From Luteimicrobium sp049844995 (lineage in GTDB: Bacteria > Actinomycetota > Actinomycetes > Actinomycetales > Cellulomonadaceae): a DNA stretch of 64,000 bases. Where the stretch lies: the NCBI RefSeq assembly GCF_049844995.1, contig NZ_JBNCMC010000007.1:62001-126000 (forward strand). The letters are read 5' to 3'. Numbering within the stretch: position 1 is the stretch's first letter; each line of letters begins with the position of its first letter. Positions 33,863 through 42,340 of the stretch are shown here, piece after piece. The translations under genes and the position numbers were made by a program. The notes under the pieces are model-generated. The model saw only the letters and a program-made list of their open reading frames with translations, had not been told where the DNA came from and did not search any database.

Positions 33863-35227
33863 GTGATCCAGCGCATCGACCTGAGGGGCCGCACGCTGTC
33901 CCGCCGCGAGCTCACCGACGCCCTGCCGCGCGCGGAGGTGCGCGTCGAGGACGCCGCCGAGCGCGTGGCGCCGATCATCGCGCAGGTCCGCGAGCACGGC
34001 GCAGCCGCCCTGCGCGACCTCGCCGAGCGGTTCGAGGGGGTCAGGCCGGAGCACCTGCGGGTCCCCGCGGCGGCGCTCGCCGGCGCGCTCGCCGGCCTCG
34101 CCCCCGACGTGCGGGCCGGCCTCGAGGAGGCGATCCGACGCGTCCGCGCGGTGCACGCCGCGCAGCGTCCCGCCGAGCACATCGTCGAGCTCGCCGACGG
34201 CGCGCGCGTCCGCCAGCGGTGGATCCCCGTGCGCCGCGTCGGGCTGTACGTGCCGGGCGGGCTCGCCGTCTACCCGTCGACCGTCGTCATGAACGCCGTG
34301 GCCGCGCAGGAGGCAGGCGTGTCCGAGCTCGTCGTCACGTCGCCGCCCCAGCGCGAGCACGGCGGCCTCCCGCACCCGACCGTCCTGGCGGCGTGCGCGC
34401 TGCTCGGCGTCGACGAGGTCTACGCCGTCGGCGGTGCCCAGGCGGTCGCGATGCTGGCCTACGGCGCGCTGGGCTCCGAGCCCCAGGACGGCGACGTGCT
34501 CTGCGAGCCCGTCGACGTGGTGACGGGACCGGGCAACGTCTACGTCGCCGCCGCCAAGCGGCTCGTGCGCGGCGTCGTCGGCATCGACGCGGAGGCCGGG
34601 CCCACCGAGATCGCGGTCCTCGCCGACGACACCGCCGACGCCGACCACGTCGCGGCCGACCTCGTCAGCCAGGCCGAGCACGACCCGATGGCCGCCGCGG
34701 TCCTCGTCACGCCGAGCGAGACGCTCGCCGACGAGGTCGAGGCCCGGGCCGAGGCCCGCGCGGGCGCCACGAAGCACGCCGAGCGGGTCGCCGAGGCGCT
34801 CGCGGGCCCGCAGTCCGCGATCGTCCTGGTCGACGACCTCGAGCAGGGACTCGAGGTCGTCGACGCCTACGGCGCGGAGCACCTCGAGATCCAGACGGCC
34901 GACGCAGTGGCCCGCGCCGACCGGGTCCGCAGCGCGGGGGCCATCTTCGTCGGCCCGTACGCCCCGGTGTCCCTGGGCGACTACATGGCCGGCTCGAACC
35001 ACGTGCTGCCCACGGGCGGGGCGGCGCACTCGTCGAGCGGGCTCGGGGTGCACAGCTTCGTGCGCGCCGTGCACGTCGTCGAGTACTCGCGCGACGCGCT
35101 CGGCGAGCTCGCCGACCGGATCGTCGCGGTCGCTGACGCCGAGGACCTTCCGGCGCACGGCGAGGCGGTCCGCGCGCGGTTCGGCGCGGAGCACCCGGCG
35201 CCGCGCACCGACGGAGAGCGCGCATGA
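33863..35227 (+). CDS. hisD: Histidinol dehydrogenase
   Basis: 454 residues. HisD oxidises L-histidinol to L-histidine in two NAD-dependent, zinc-requiring steps. Typical motifs include VPGGLAVYPSTVVMNAV, YAVGGAQAVAMLAYG, VTGPGNVYVAAAKR, AGPTEIAVLAD, DLVSQAEHDP and SLGDYMAGSNHVLPTGG. It stands 5.2 kb from the rest of the his genes and is translationally coupled to the Rieske gene. Confidence 0.96.
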   Translation: MIQRIDLRGRTLSRRELTDALPRAEVRVEDAAERVAPIIAQVREHGAAALRDLAERFEGVRPEHLRVPAAALAGALAGLAPDVRAGLEEAIRRVRAVHAAQRPAEHIVELADGARVRQRWIPVRRVGLYVPGGLAVYPSTVVMNAVAAQEAGVSELVVTSPPQREHGGLPHPTVLAACALLGVDEVYAVGGAQAVAMLAYGALGSEPQDGDVLCEPVDVVTGPGNVYVAAAKRLVRGVVGIDAEAGPTEIAVLADDTADADHVAADLVSQAEHDPMAAAVLVTPSETLADEVEARAEARAGATKHAERVAEALAGPQSAIVLVDDLEQGLEVVDAYGAEHLEIQTADAVARADRVRSAGAIFVGPYAPVSLGDYMAGSNHVLPTGGAAHSSSGLGVHSFVRAVHVVEYSRDALGELADRIVAVADAEDLPAHGEAVRARFGAEHPAPRTDGERA

Positions 35228-35682
35228 GCGCGTCGACGTCCGCCGCCGACGGCGCGGCGGGCGCCTGCTGCGGCGGCCTGTCACGCCGTGCTGTGCTCGC
35301 GGGCGGGGGCGCCGGCGCGGCCGCCCTCGTGCTGGCTGCCTGCAGCCCGGGCGGCACGGGTGACGTCCAGATCACGCCGCCCGCCACCGCCGCGACGGTC
35401 GCCCAGCTCGCCGAGGTGCCGGTGGGCGGCGCCGTCTCGGCCACGCTGCCGGGCGGCGCGCAGATCCTGGTGACCCAGCCCACCGCCGGCGACGTCCACG
35501 TCCTGTCCGCGATCTGCACCCACATGGGCTGCGGCGTGGTGCCCGGGCAGGGCGACCTCGAGTGCCCGTGCCACGGGTCGACGTTCGACCTCGCCGGCAA
35601 GGTCACGCACGGCCCTGCGAAGAAGCCCCTGCAGACCCTCACGGCCACCGTCAAGGACGGCCAGGTCGTCGTCGGCGGCTGA
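35224..35682 (+). CDS. Tat-exported Rieske [2Fe-2S] lipoprotein
   Basis: 152 residues. The N-terminus combines a Tat motif (SRRAVLAGG, Arg21-Arg22) with a lipobox ending in LVLAAC (lipid-attachment Cys40). The Rieske ligands are Cys98/His100 and Cys114/His117, and Cys103 and Cys116 can form the usual disulfide. It should be an extracytoplasmic, membrane-anchored electron carrier; the redox partner is not encoded nearby. The start overlaps the hisD stop by 4 nt. Confidence 0.9.
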   Translation: MSASTSAADGAAGACCGGLSRRAVLAGGGAGAAALVLAACSPGGTGDVQITPPATAATVAQLAEVPVGGAVSATLPGGAQILVTQPTAGDVHVLSAICTHMGCGVVPGQGDLECPCHGSTFDLAGKVTHGPAKKPLQTLTATVKDGQVVVGG

Positions 35683-35727
35683 CCCGGGCCTGTCCGAAAC
35701 CTTCAAGACGTCGCCGGCGACGCGGCC

Positions 35728-35733
35728 TAGCGT
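35728..35733 (+). promoter_or_regulatory. -10 hexamer of a leaderless VOC-protein promoter
   Basis: TAGCGT lies seven bases before the ATG at 35741, with no Shine-Dalgarno. Confidence 0.5.
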
Positions 35734-35740
35734 CGAGGCC

Positions 35741-36145
35741 ATGGCACCTGTACTGAACGTCGTCGGCATCGTGACCCGCGACCTCGCGGCGTCCCTCACC
35801 TTCTACCGCAGCCTCGGCCTGGACCTGCCCGAGCCCGACGGCCCGGACGACCACGTCGAGACCACCCTGCCCGGCGGGCTGCGGGTCGCATGGGACACCG
35901 TCGAGCTCGTCCGGTCGCTCACGCCGGGCTGGACCGAGCCGTCGGGCGGGGCGCGGATCACGCTCGCGTTCCTGTGCGACGACGCGTCGGAGGTCGACGC
36001 GACGTACGACGCGCTCGTCGGGGGCGGCTACCGCAGCCTGCACGAACCGTGGGACGCGTTCTGGGGCCAGCGCTACGCGACGGTCCTCGACCCGGACGAC
36101 AACCCGGTCGACCTGTTCGCCTGGCTCCCGGGCTCGCAGCACTGA
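35741..36145 (+). CDS. VOC superfamily (glyoxalase/dioxygenase-like) protein
   Basis: 134 residues, a single vicinal-oxygen-chelate domain: LNVVGIVTRDLAASLTFYRSLG at the start and WGQRYATVLDPDDNPVDLFAW near the end, with two beta-alpha-beta modules. Such proteins include glyoxalases and antibiotic-binding proteins; the ligand is unknown. It is convergent with an AraC-type regulator 36 bases away. Confidence 0.83.
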   Translation: MAPVLNVVGIVTRDLAASLTFYRSLGLDLPEPDGPDDHVETTLPGGLRVAWDTVELVRSLTPGWTEPSGGARITLAFLCDDASEVDATYDALVGGGYRSLHEPWDAFWGQRYATVLDPDDNPVDLFAWLPGSQH

Positions 36146-36181
36146 GGTGTGGCGCCCGCCGGTCCGTCGCCCCCGAGCGCC

Positions 36182-36946
36182 TCAACCCGGGCGGCCCGGG
36201 ACGAGCGTCGTGGGCGTGACGCCGGACAGCGCGCGGACCTCGCGGGTCAGGTGCGCCTGGTCGCTGAACCCCACCCGCGCCGCGACCGCGGCCCACGGCA
36301 CGCCGCGGCGCGCCAGGCCGACCGCGCGCTGCAGGCGCAGCACCCGGGCCAGCGTGGCGGGGCCGTATCCCAGCGCGGGCAGAGAGCGGCGGTGGAGCGT
36401 CCGTTCGCTCGCGCCGAGCTGACGGGCGGACTCGCCGACGCCGCGTCCTCGGCGCAGCTCGGCGACGAGGGCGACCACCAGCCGGTCGGGGGGCGGCGCC
36501 GCCTCGACCAGCGCGCACCCGACGCGCTCGAGGCCGACGGCGACCGACGGGACGAGGCCGGCTCCCGCCCGGGGCGCGCGGTGGGCGGACACGGCCACCT
36601 CCCACCGGGCGACCTGACGACCCGGGAGCAGGGCGTCCAGCGGGACGCGTCGGCCGACCGCCTCGTCCGCGCGGAGGCCGAGCGCGCGCGGCCCCGTCCC
36701 CGGGGCGAACCGGAGCCCCGCGACCAGGGACCCCGGCGGGCTGCTGGCCGTGAACGCCACGACGTCGGGACCCGCGACCTGCAGGTGCGTCCCGGTCCAC
36801 AGCAGGTCGACGCACCCGTCGGGCAGGACACGCGTCTCGTGGTGCGACGGCCCGGCGACCGACCACCAGAGCACCGCGCCGGGCACCGAGGACGCGACCT
36901 CCCGATACCCGAGGTCCGCGCGGTCTCCCGGCGCCGTGCCGCCCAT
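36182..36946 (-). CDS. AraC family transcriptional regulator
   Basis: 254 residues from ATG 36946. The N-terminal half has WWSVAGPSHHETRVLPDGCVDLLW, like the DUF6597-type sensor domain, and the C-terminal half carries the two AraC helix-turn-helix units (ESARQLGASERTLHRRS and WAAVAARVGFSDQAHLTREV, then GVTPTTL). It follows recQ by 8 bases on the same strand. The adjacent VOC gene is a plausible target by proximity only. Confidence 0.85.
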   Translation of the reverse strand: MGGTAPGDRADLGYREVASSVPGAVLWWSVAGPSHHETRVLPDGCVDLLWTGTHLQVAGPDVVAFTASSPPGSLVAGLRFAPGTGPRALGLRADEAVGRRVPLDALLPGRQVARWEVAVSAHRAPRAGAGLVPSVAVGLERVGCALVEAAPPPDRLVVALVAELRRGRGVGESARQLGASERTLHRRSLPALGYGPATLARVLRLQRAVGLARRGVPWAAVAARVGFSDQAHLTREVRALSGVTPTTLVPGRPG

Positions 36947-36954
36947 GGCCGCGA

Positions 36955-39168
36955 TCAGCCCACGGCGAGGACGAACGGCAGCACCCCGGTCGCTCCCGCG
37001 CGCCGCAGGGCGCGCGCGACCACCGTGAGCGTCCAGCCCGAGTCCGTGCGGTCGTCGACGAGCAGGACCCGTTTGCCGGCGACGTCGAGCCCGTCGTCGG
37101 CGCCGAGACGCCGGACGACACCCGCGAGCCGGGCCGCGGAGTTCACGTCGTGGCCGGTCGGCTCCTCGCGGCCGACGACGGGTCCGACGGAGCCGGCGAG
37201 CGGAACGCCGAGGTAGCGGGCGAGTCCGCCCGCGAGGTGCCCGACGAGCTGCGGGCGGGTCGCCGAGCGCACCCCGACCACGCAGTCGACGGTCCCGGCG
37301 CCGTCGGGCCCGAGCCAGTCGTCGAGCACCCGCACGGCCGCGGTGCGCAGCGGGACGGGGGTCTCGCCGTCGGGCGCGTCCGGCGCGAACAGGTCGCGCA
37401 GCGGGCCGGACCAGCCGAGGCCGTCGAGGCGAGCCACCGCGCGCCCCGTCTCGGCGCGCTCGTCCGGGTCGATCCGCCCGCGGAGGTCGACGCCCAGGGA
37501 CTCCATGCCGCTCGGCCACTGCCGCCGCGCCACCACCTCGACGCCCGGGCGGTCGAGGTCGTGGCGTGCCTCCGCGACGGCGTCGGGATCCGGCGCGCCC
37601 GGCAGCTCGACACCGCCGCAGCGGTCGCAGCGCCCGCACCGCCACCCCGGCTCGAGCTCGGGGTCGTCGAGGACGGCGCGGAGGAACGCCATGCGGCAGC
37701 CGGGCGTGCGCTCGTAGTCGAGCATGGCGCGCTGCTCGTCCCCCCGCGTCGCTGCGACGCGGGCGTACCGCTCGGCGTCGTACTCCCACGGCCGGCCCGT
37801 GGCCACCCAGCCGCCCGTCACGCGGCGGACCGCGCCGTCGACGTCGAGGACCTTCAGCATCTGCTCGAGGCGGGAGCGCTTGAGATCGACGTGCGTCTCG
37901 AGCTGCGCCACCGACATCGGGTGCCCGTCCGGCGCGGAGCCGAGGACGTCGAGCACCACGCGCACCTTCGGCTCGGGCGGGAACCCCAGCGAGTCGAAGT
38001 ACTCCCAGATCCGCTGGTCCTCGGTCCCGGGCAGCAGGACGACCACGGCGCGCTCGACCCCGCGCCCGGCGCGCCCGACCTGCTGGTAGTACGCGATCGG
38101 CGACGACGGGGCGCCGAGGTGGATGACGAACGCGAGGTCCGGCTTGTCGAAGCCCATGCCGAGGGCGCTGGTCGCGACGAGCGCGGTGACGCGGTTCTCC
38201 TTGAGGTCGGCCTCGAGGGCCTCGCGCTCGGCGGGGTCGGTCTGTCCCGTGTACGCGGCGACGGCGAGCCCGGTCGCGCGCAGCTGGCTCGCGACCTGCT
38301 CCGCCTGCGACACCGTGAGGCAGTAGACGATCCCCGAGCCGGGCGCGTCCTGCAGCACCTCGGCCAGCCACGCGAGCCGCGTCGAGGGGTCGGGCAGGTC
38401 GACGACGGCCAGGTGGAGCGACGCCCGGTCGAGCGCGCCACGCAGCACGAGGACGTCGGCACCGGCACCCTGGACGGCCATGCCGTCGGCACGCACGCCC
38501 AGCTGCTCGGCGACGTCCGCGACGACGCGCGCGTTCGCGGTGGCGGTCGTGGCGAGCACCGGGATCCCGACGGGCAGGTCGGCGAGCAGCGTGCGGATGC
38601 GCCGGTAGTCGGGGCGGAAGTCGTGGCCCCAGTCGGACACGCAGTGCGCCTCGTCGACGACCACGAGCCCCGCGTCGGCGGCGAGCCGGGGGAGCACCTC
38701 GTCGCGGAACGCCGGGTTGTTGAGGCGCTCCGGCGAGCACAGCAGCACGTCGACCTCGCCCGCGGCGATGGCCGCGTGGATCTGGTCCCACTCGGTCACG
38801 TTCGACGAGTTGATCGTCACGGCCCGGATGCCGGCACGCTGCGCGGCGGAGACCTGGTCGCGCATGAGCGCGAGCAGCGGGGACACGAGCACGGTCGGCC
38901 CGGCGCCGCGCGCCCGCAGCAGGGCGGTCGCGACGAAGTACACGGCGGACTTGCCCCAACCGGTCCGCTGCACGACGAGGGCGCGACGCGCGTCGGCGAC
39001 GAGCGCCTCGACAGCGCGCCACTGGTCCTCGCGCAGCGCGACGTCGTCGCGCCCGACGAGCGCTCGCAGGACTCCCTCGGCCTCCTCGCGCAGCGCGGCG
39101 CGGTCCGTGGGCGCGGCCCGGAGCGCGGTCGGGGTGTCGGGGGTCGGGTCCGTGGTAGGCACGTTCAC
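36955..39168 (-). CDS. recQ: RecQ-type DNA helicase with C-terminal phosphoribosyltransferase domain
   Basis: 737 residues from GTG 39168. The helicase core has Walker A QRTGWGKSAVY (Gly70-Ser74), the DEAH box in VVDEAHCVSDWGHDFRPDY, and motif VI in QQVGRAGRG. A RecQ-like zinc-binding segment (WRCGRCDRCGG) follows near residue 520. The final ~130 residues differ from RecQ: they contain VLLVDDRTDSGWTL (700-713), the PRPP-binding loop of ComF-type phosphoribosyltransferases. RecQ unwinds DNA 3' to 5'; what the added domain does is unknown. No HRDC domain is seen. Confidence 0.88.
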   Translation of the reverse strand: MNVPTTDPTPDTPTALRAAPTDRAALREEAEGVLRALVGRDDVALREDQWRAVEALVADARRALVVQRTGWGKSAVYFVATALLRARGAGPTVLVSPLLALMRDQVSAAQRAGIRAVTINSSNVTEWDQIHAAIAAGEVDVLLCSPERLNNPAFRDEVLPRLAADAGLVVVDEAHCVSDWGHDFRPDYRRIRTLLADLPVGIPVLATTATANARVVADVAEQLGVRADGMAVQGAGADVLVLRGALDRASLHLAVVDLPDPSTRLAWLAEVLQDAPGSGIVYCLTVSQAEQVASQLRATGLAVAAYTGQTDPAEREALEADLKENRVTALVATSALGMGFDKPDLAFVIHLGAPSSPIAYYQQVGRAGRGVERAVVVLLPGTEDQRIWEYFDSLGFPPEPKVRVVLDVLGSAPDGHPMSVAQLETHVDLKRSRLEQMLKVLDVDGAVRRVTGGWVATGRPWEYDAERYARVAATRGDEQRAMLDYERTPGCRMAFLRAVLDDPELEPGWRCGRCDRCGGVELPGAPDPDAVAEARHDLDRPGVEVVARRQWPSGMESLGVDLRGRIDPDERAETGRAVARLDGLGWSGPLRDLFAPDAPDGETPVPLRTAAVRVLDDWLGPDGAGTVDCVVGVRSATRPQLVGHLAGGLARYLGVPLAGSVGPVVGREEPTGHDVNSAARLAGVVRRLGADDGLDVAGKRVLLVDDRTDSGWTLTVVARALRRAGATGVLPFVLAVG

Positions 39169-39175
39169 CCGGTCG

Positions 39176-39181
39176 ACTCTA
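39176..39181 (-). promoter_or_regulatory. -10 hexamer of a leaderless recQ promoter
   Basis: On the minus strand TAGAGT lies seven bases before the GTG at 39168, without a Shine-Dalgarno, which supports that start over any upstream codon. Confidence 0.5.
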
Positions 39182-39238
39182 CGGGCGACCGCCGACGCGC
39201 CGGCCGCGTCCTCCACAGCGCGCGGCGGGGACGGGACG

Positions 39239-40267
39239 TCACGACATGTCCATCACGACGCGCCCGTCGATGCCGCCGTCCTCCATCTCCGTGAAGATCG
39301 CGTTGATGTCCGCGAGCGGGCGGACGGTGTAGGTCGGCTTGACGAGCCCGCGGGCGAAGAAGTCGATCGCCTCGCTCATGTCCTTGCGCGTGCCCACGAT
39401 CGACCCGCGCACGGTCAGCCCGAACAGCACGGTGGTGAAGATGTCGAGCGGGAACTTCTCCGGCGGAAGGCCGACGAGCGACACGGTGCCGCCCCGGCGC
39501 AGCGCGCCGACCGCCTGCGGGAACGCGTGCGCGTTGACGGCCGTCACGAGCGCGCCGTGGACGCCGCCACCCGTCTTCTCCTGCAGCTCCGCCGCAGGGT
39601 CGCGCGACCTCGCCGCGTTCACGACGACCTCGGCGCCGTGCCTGCGCGCGAGCTCGAGCTTGTCGTCGGCGACGTCGACGGCCGCGACGCGGCGCCCCAT
39701 GGCGACGGCGTACTGGACGGCGATGTGCCCGAGCCCGCCGATGCCGGAGATCAGGACCCACTCGCCCGGCTGGGTGTCGGTGACCTTCAGGCCCTTGTAG
39801 ACCGTGACGCCGGCGCACAGGATCGGGCCGACCGCGGACAGCTCGACGCCGTCGGGGACGACCGGGCAGTAGCGCGAGTCGACGAGCATGTACTGGCCGA
39901 ACGAGCCGTCGACCGAGTAGCCGCCGGTCTCCTGGTTCGGGCAGAGCGTCTCCCAGCCCGTCTCGCAGTACTCGCACTCGCCGCACGCCGACCACAGCCA
40001 CGCGTTGCCGACCGTGTCGCCGACGGCCACGCGGGTGACCGAGTCGCCGACCGCGACGACCGTCCCGACCCCCTCGTGCCCCGGCACGAACGGCGGGGTG
40101 GGCTTGACCGGCCAGTCGCCGTGCGCCGCGTGCAGGTCGGTGTGGCACACGCCGGTGTAGTCGACCTTGACGAGCGCCTCGAACGGCCCGGGGTCGGGCA
40201 CGTCGATCTCGTCGATCGAGAGCGGGTCGGTGAAGCCGTGCACGACGGCGGCACGCATGGTGGACAC
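39239..40267 (-). CDS. adhP: Zinc-dependent alcohol dehydrogenase (AdhP type)
   Basis: 342 residues from GTG 40267, which has GGGAGG five bases upstream; the ATG three codons later is the alternative. The catalytic zinc ligands lie in GVCHTDLH (Cys41) and GHEGVG (His64), the structural-zinc cysteines are Cys95, 98, 101 and 109, and the NAD fold has GIGGLGHIAVQYA. The best match in memory is AdhP, an NAD-dependent ethanol/aldehyde dehydrogenase. It is divergent from hisC. Confidence 0.9.
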   Translation of the reverse strand: MSTMRAAVVHGFTDPLSIDEIDVPDPGPFEALVKVDYTGVCHTDLHAAHGDWPVKPTPPFVPGHEGVGTVVAVGDSVTRVAVGDTVGNAWLWSACGECEYCETGWETLCPNQETGGYSVDGSFGQYMLVDSRYCPVVPDGVELSAVGPILCAGVTVYKGLKVTDTQPGEWVLISGIGGLGHIAVQYAVAMGRRVAAVDVADDKLELARRHGAEVVVNAARSRDPAAELQEKTGGGVHGALVTAVNAHAFPQAVGALRRGGTVSLVGLPPEKFPLDIFTTVLFGLTVRGSIVGTRKDMSEAIDFFARGLVKPTYTVRPLADINAIFTEMEDGGIDGRVVMDMS

Positions 40268-40451
40268 GTCGACCTCCCGGGGGGTCGGCCCGCCGTCGGT
40301 CGGGGGGCCTTGGCTCCGCGGCCCCGTCCGTCCGGGGGCCTCCTTCCACCGTGGCATCGCGGGCTGCGCGCCGCGCGGCGCGATGCCGGCAAGTGCCGCA
40401 GGTCAGGTGCCCGCGTGCCGGACGTCACGTCGGTGCCCCGGGCGTCCTCCG

Positions 40452-40457
40452 TAGACT
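40452..40457 (+). promoter_or_regulatory. -10 hexamer of a leaderless hisC promoter
   Basis: TAGACT lies six bases before the hisC GTG, identical in sequence and spacing to the element before hisD. The rest of the 196-bp gap to adhP shows nothing else clear. Confidence 0.55.
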
Positions 40458-40463
40458 GGGCCC

Positions 40464-41678
40464 GTGACTCCCACGCTGCCCGCGCCGTCGTCCGTGCCGC
40501 CCGCCCCGGGCGTGCGGCACCAGGGCGCGGCGACCACCGGCGGGCGCCTGCCCGTGCGGCCCGACCTCGCCGACGAGGTCCCGTACGGTGCCCCTCAGCT
40601 CGACGTGCCGGTGCTGCTCAACGTCAACGAGAACCCGTACCAGCCGTCGGACGCCGTGGTCGCGAGCATCGCGCGCCGCGTCACGGAGGCGGCGCACGGC
40701 CTGAACCGCTACCCGGACCGCGAGTTCCTGGGGCTGCGGGCGGACCTGGCCGACTACCTCGCGGTGGAGTCGGGGGTGCGCCTCCAGCCCGAGCAGCTCT
40801 GGGCGGCCAACGGCTCGAACGAGATCATGCTGCAGCTGCTCCAGGCCTTCGGCGGCCCGGGGCGCTCGGTCCTGTCCTTCGCGCCCACCTACTCGATGTA
40901 CCCCGAGTACGCGCGCGACGCGATGACGGGGTGGGTCGCGGGCCGGCGCGAGGACGACTTCACGCTCGAGCCCGAGCGCGCCGCCGCGACCGTCGCGGAG
41001 GTCCGGCCCGCCGTCGTCCTGCTGGCGAGCCCCAACAACCCGACCGGCACCGCGCTGCCGCTCGCCACGGTCGAGGCCGTGCTCGACGCCGCGGCGCGGG
41101 TCGAGGTCGACGGCTCGGGCGCGTCGCCCGTCGTGGTCGTCGACGAGGCGTACGGCGAGTTCCGACGCCGCGGCGTCCCGAGCGCGCTCGAGCTGCTGGC
41201 GGACCACCCGAACCTCGCGGTCTCGCGCACGATGTCGAAGGCGTTCGGGATGGCGGGCGCGCGCGTCGGGTACCTGGCGGCGTCGCGCGCGCTCGTCGAC
41301 GCGCTGCGCGTGGTCCGGCTGCCGTACCACCTGTCGGCGGTGACGCAGGCCGTCGCGCGGGCCGCGCTCGAGCACGCGGACGAGCTCATGGCGCAGGTGG
41401 GGTCGCTGCGGGCCGAGCGCGACGCGACGGCCGAGTGGCTGCGCGGCCGGCTCCTCGACGGCCGCCCGCTCGACGTCGCGGACTCGGACGCCAACTTCGT
41501 CCTGTTCGGCCGCTTCGCCGACCGCCACGCGGTCTGGCAGGGGATGCTCGACGCGGGGGTCCTGATCCGCGAGGTCGGGCCCGAGGGCTGGTTGCGGGTG
41601 TCGATCGGCACGCCGCAGGAGATGGAGACGTTCAAGGCCGCCCTCGTGCGGGTGGCCGGTCTGGAGGAGGCACGATGA
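40464..41678 (+). CDS. hisC: Histidinol-phosphate aminotransferase
   Basis: 404 residues, fold-type I PLP enzyme. LNVNENPYQPSDAV, WAANGSNEIMLQLLQAFGG, SPNNPTGTALP, VVVDEAYGEF and SRTMSKAFGMAGARVGYL (with the PLP lysine) are all present. It converts imidazole-acetol phosphate to histidinol phosphate with glutamate. First gene of the hisC-hisB-unknown-hisH run, with 4-nt overlaps throughout. Confidence 0.95.
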   Translation: MTPTLPAPSSVPPAPGVRHQGAATTGGRLPVRPDLADEVPYGAPQLDVPVLLNVNENPYQPSDAVVASIARRVTEAAHGLNRYPDREFLGLRADLADYLAVESGVRLQPEQLWAANGSNEIMLQLLQAFGGPGRSVLSFAPTYSMYPEYARDAMTGWVAGRREDDFTLEPERAAATVAEVRPAVVLLASPNNPTGTALPLATVEAVLDAAARVEVDGSGASPVVVVDEAYGEFRRRGVPSALELLADHPNLAVSRTMSKAFGMAGARVGYLAASRALVDALRVVRLPYHLSAVTQAVARAALEHADELMAQVGSLRAERDATAEWLRGRLLDGRPLDVADSDANFVLFGRFADRHAVWQGMLDAGVLIREVGPEGWLRVSIGTPQEMETFKAALVRVAGLEEAR

Positions 41679-42340
41679 GCGCACCGACCCCCGCCGCGGC
41701 GACGGGCGCGGCCCCGAGCGCCGGCGACCAGGCGCAGCCGGGGCACCGGACCGCCCGCGTCGAGCGTGCGACGAGCGAGTCGAGCGTCGTCGTCGAGCTG
41801 GACCTCGACGGGTCCGGCCGCACCGACGTGTCGACGAGCGTCCCGTTCTTCGACCACATGCTCACGGCCCTCGGCAAGCACGCGCTGTTCGACCTCACGG
41901 TCCGCGCGACCGGCGACACCCACATCGACGTGCACCACACGGTCGAGGACACGGCGATCGTCCTGGGTGAGGCGCTGCGCCAGGCGCTCGGCGACAAGCG
42001 CGGCATCTCCCGCTTCGGCGACGCGACCGTCCCGCTCGACGAGGCGCTCGCGCTCGCGGTCGTCGACGTGTCCGGCCGGCCGTACCTCGTGCACTCGGGC
42101 GAGCCCGAGGGCCAGGAGTACCACCTGATCGGGGGCCACTTCACGGGCTCGCTCACGCGGCACGTGCTCGAGTCGCTCGCGCACCACGCGGGGATCTGCC
42201 TGCACGTGCGCGTGCTCGCGGGGCGCGACCCGCACCACGTCGTCGAGGCGCAGTTCAAGGCCCTGGCCCGTGCGCTGCGCGTGGCCGTCGCGCTCGACCC
42301 GCGCGTCGAGGGCGTCCCGTCGACGAAGGGCGCGCTGTGA
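41675..42340 (+). CDS. hisB: Imidazoleglycerol-phosphate dehydratase
   Basis: 221 residues. A non-conserved Ala/Pro-rich N-terminus of about 30 residues precedes the dehydratase: FFDHMLTALGKHALFD, DTHIDVHHTVEDTAIVLGEAL, and the second metal-binding repeat HFTGSLTRHVLESLAHHAG with HHVVEAQFKALARALR. It is the monofunctional form, without the phosphatase domain of E. coli HisB. GGAGGAGG precedes the ATG. Confidence 0.95.
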   Translation: MSAPTPAAATGAAPSAGDQAQPGHRTARVERATSESSVVVELDLDGSGRTDVSTSVPFFDHMLTALGKHALFDLTVRATGDTHIDVHHTVEDTAIVLGEALRQALGDKRGISRFGDATVPLDEALALAVVDVSGRPYLVHSGEPEGQEYHLIGGHFTGSLTRHVLESLAHHAGICLHVRVLAGRDPHHVVEAQFKALARALRVAVALDPRVEGVPSTKGAL

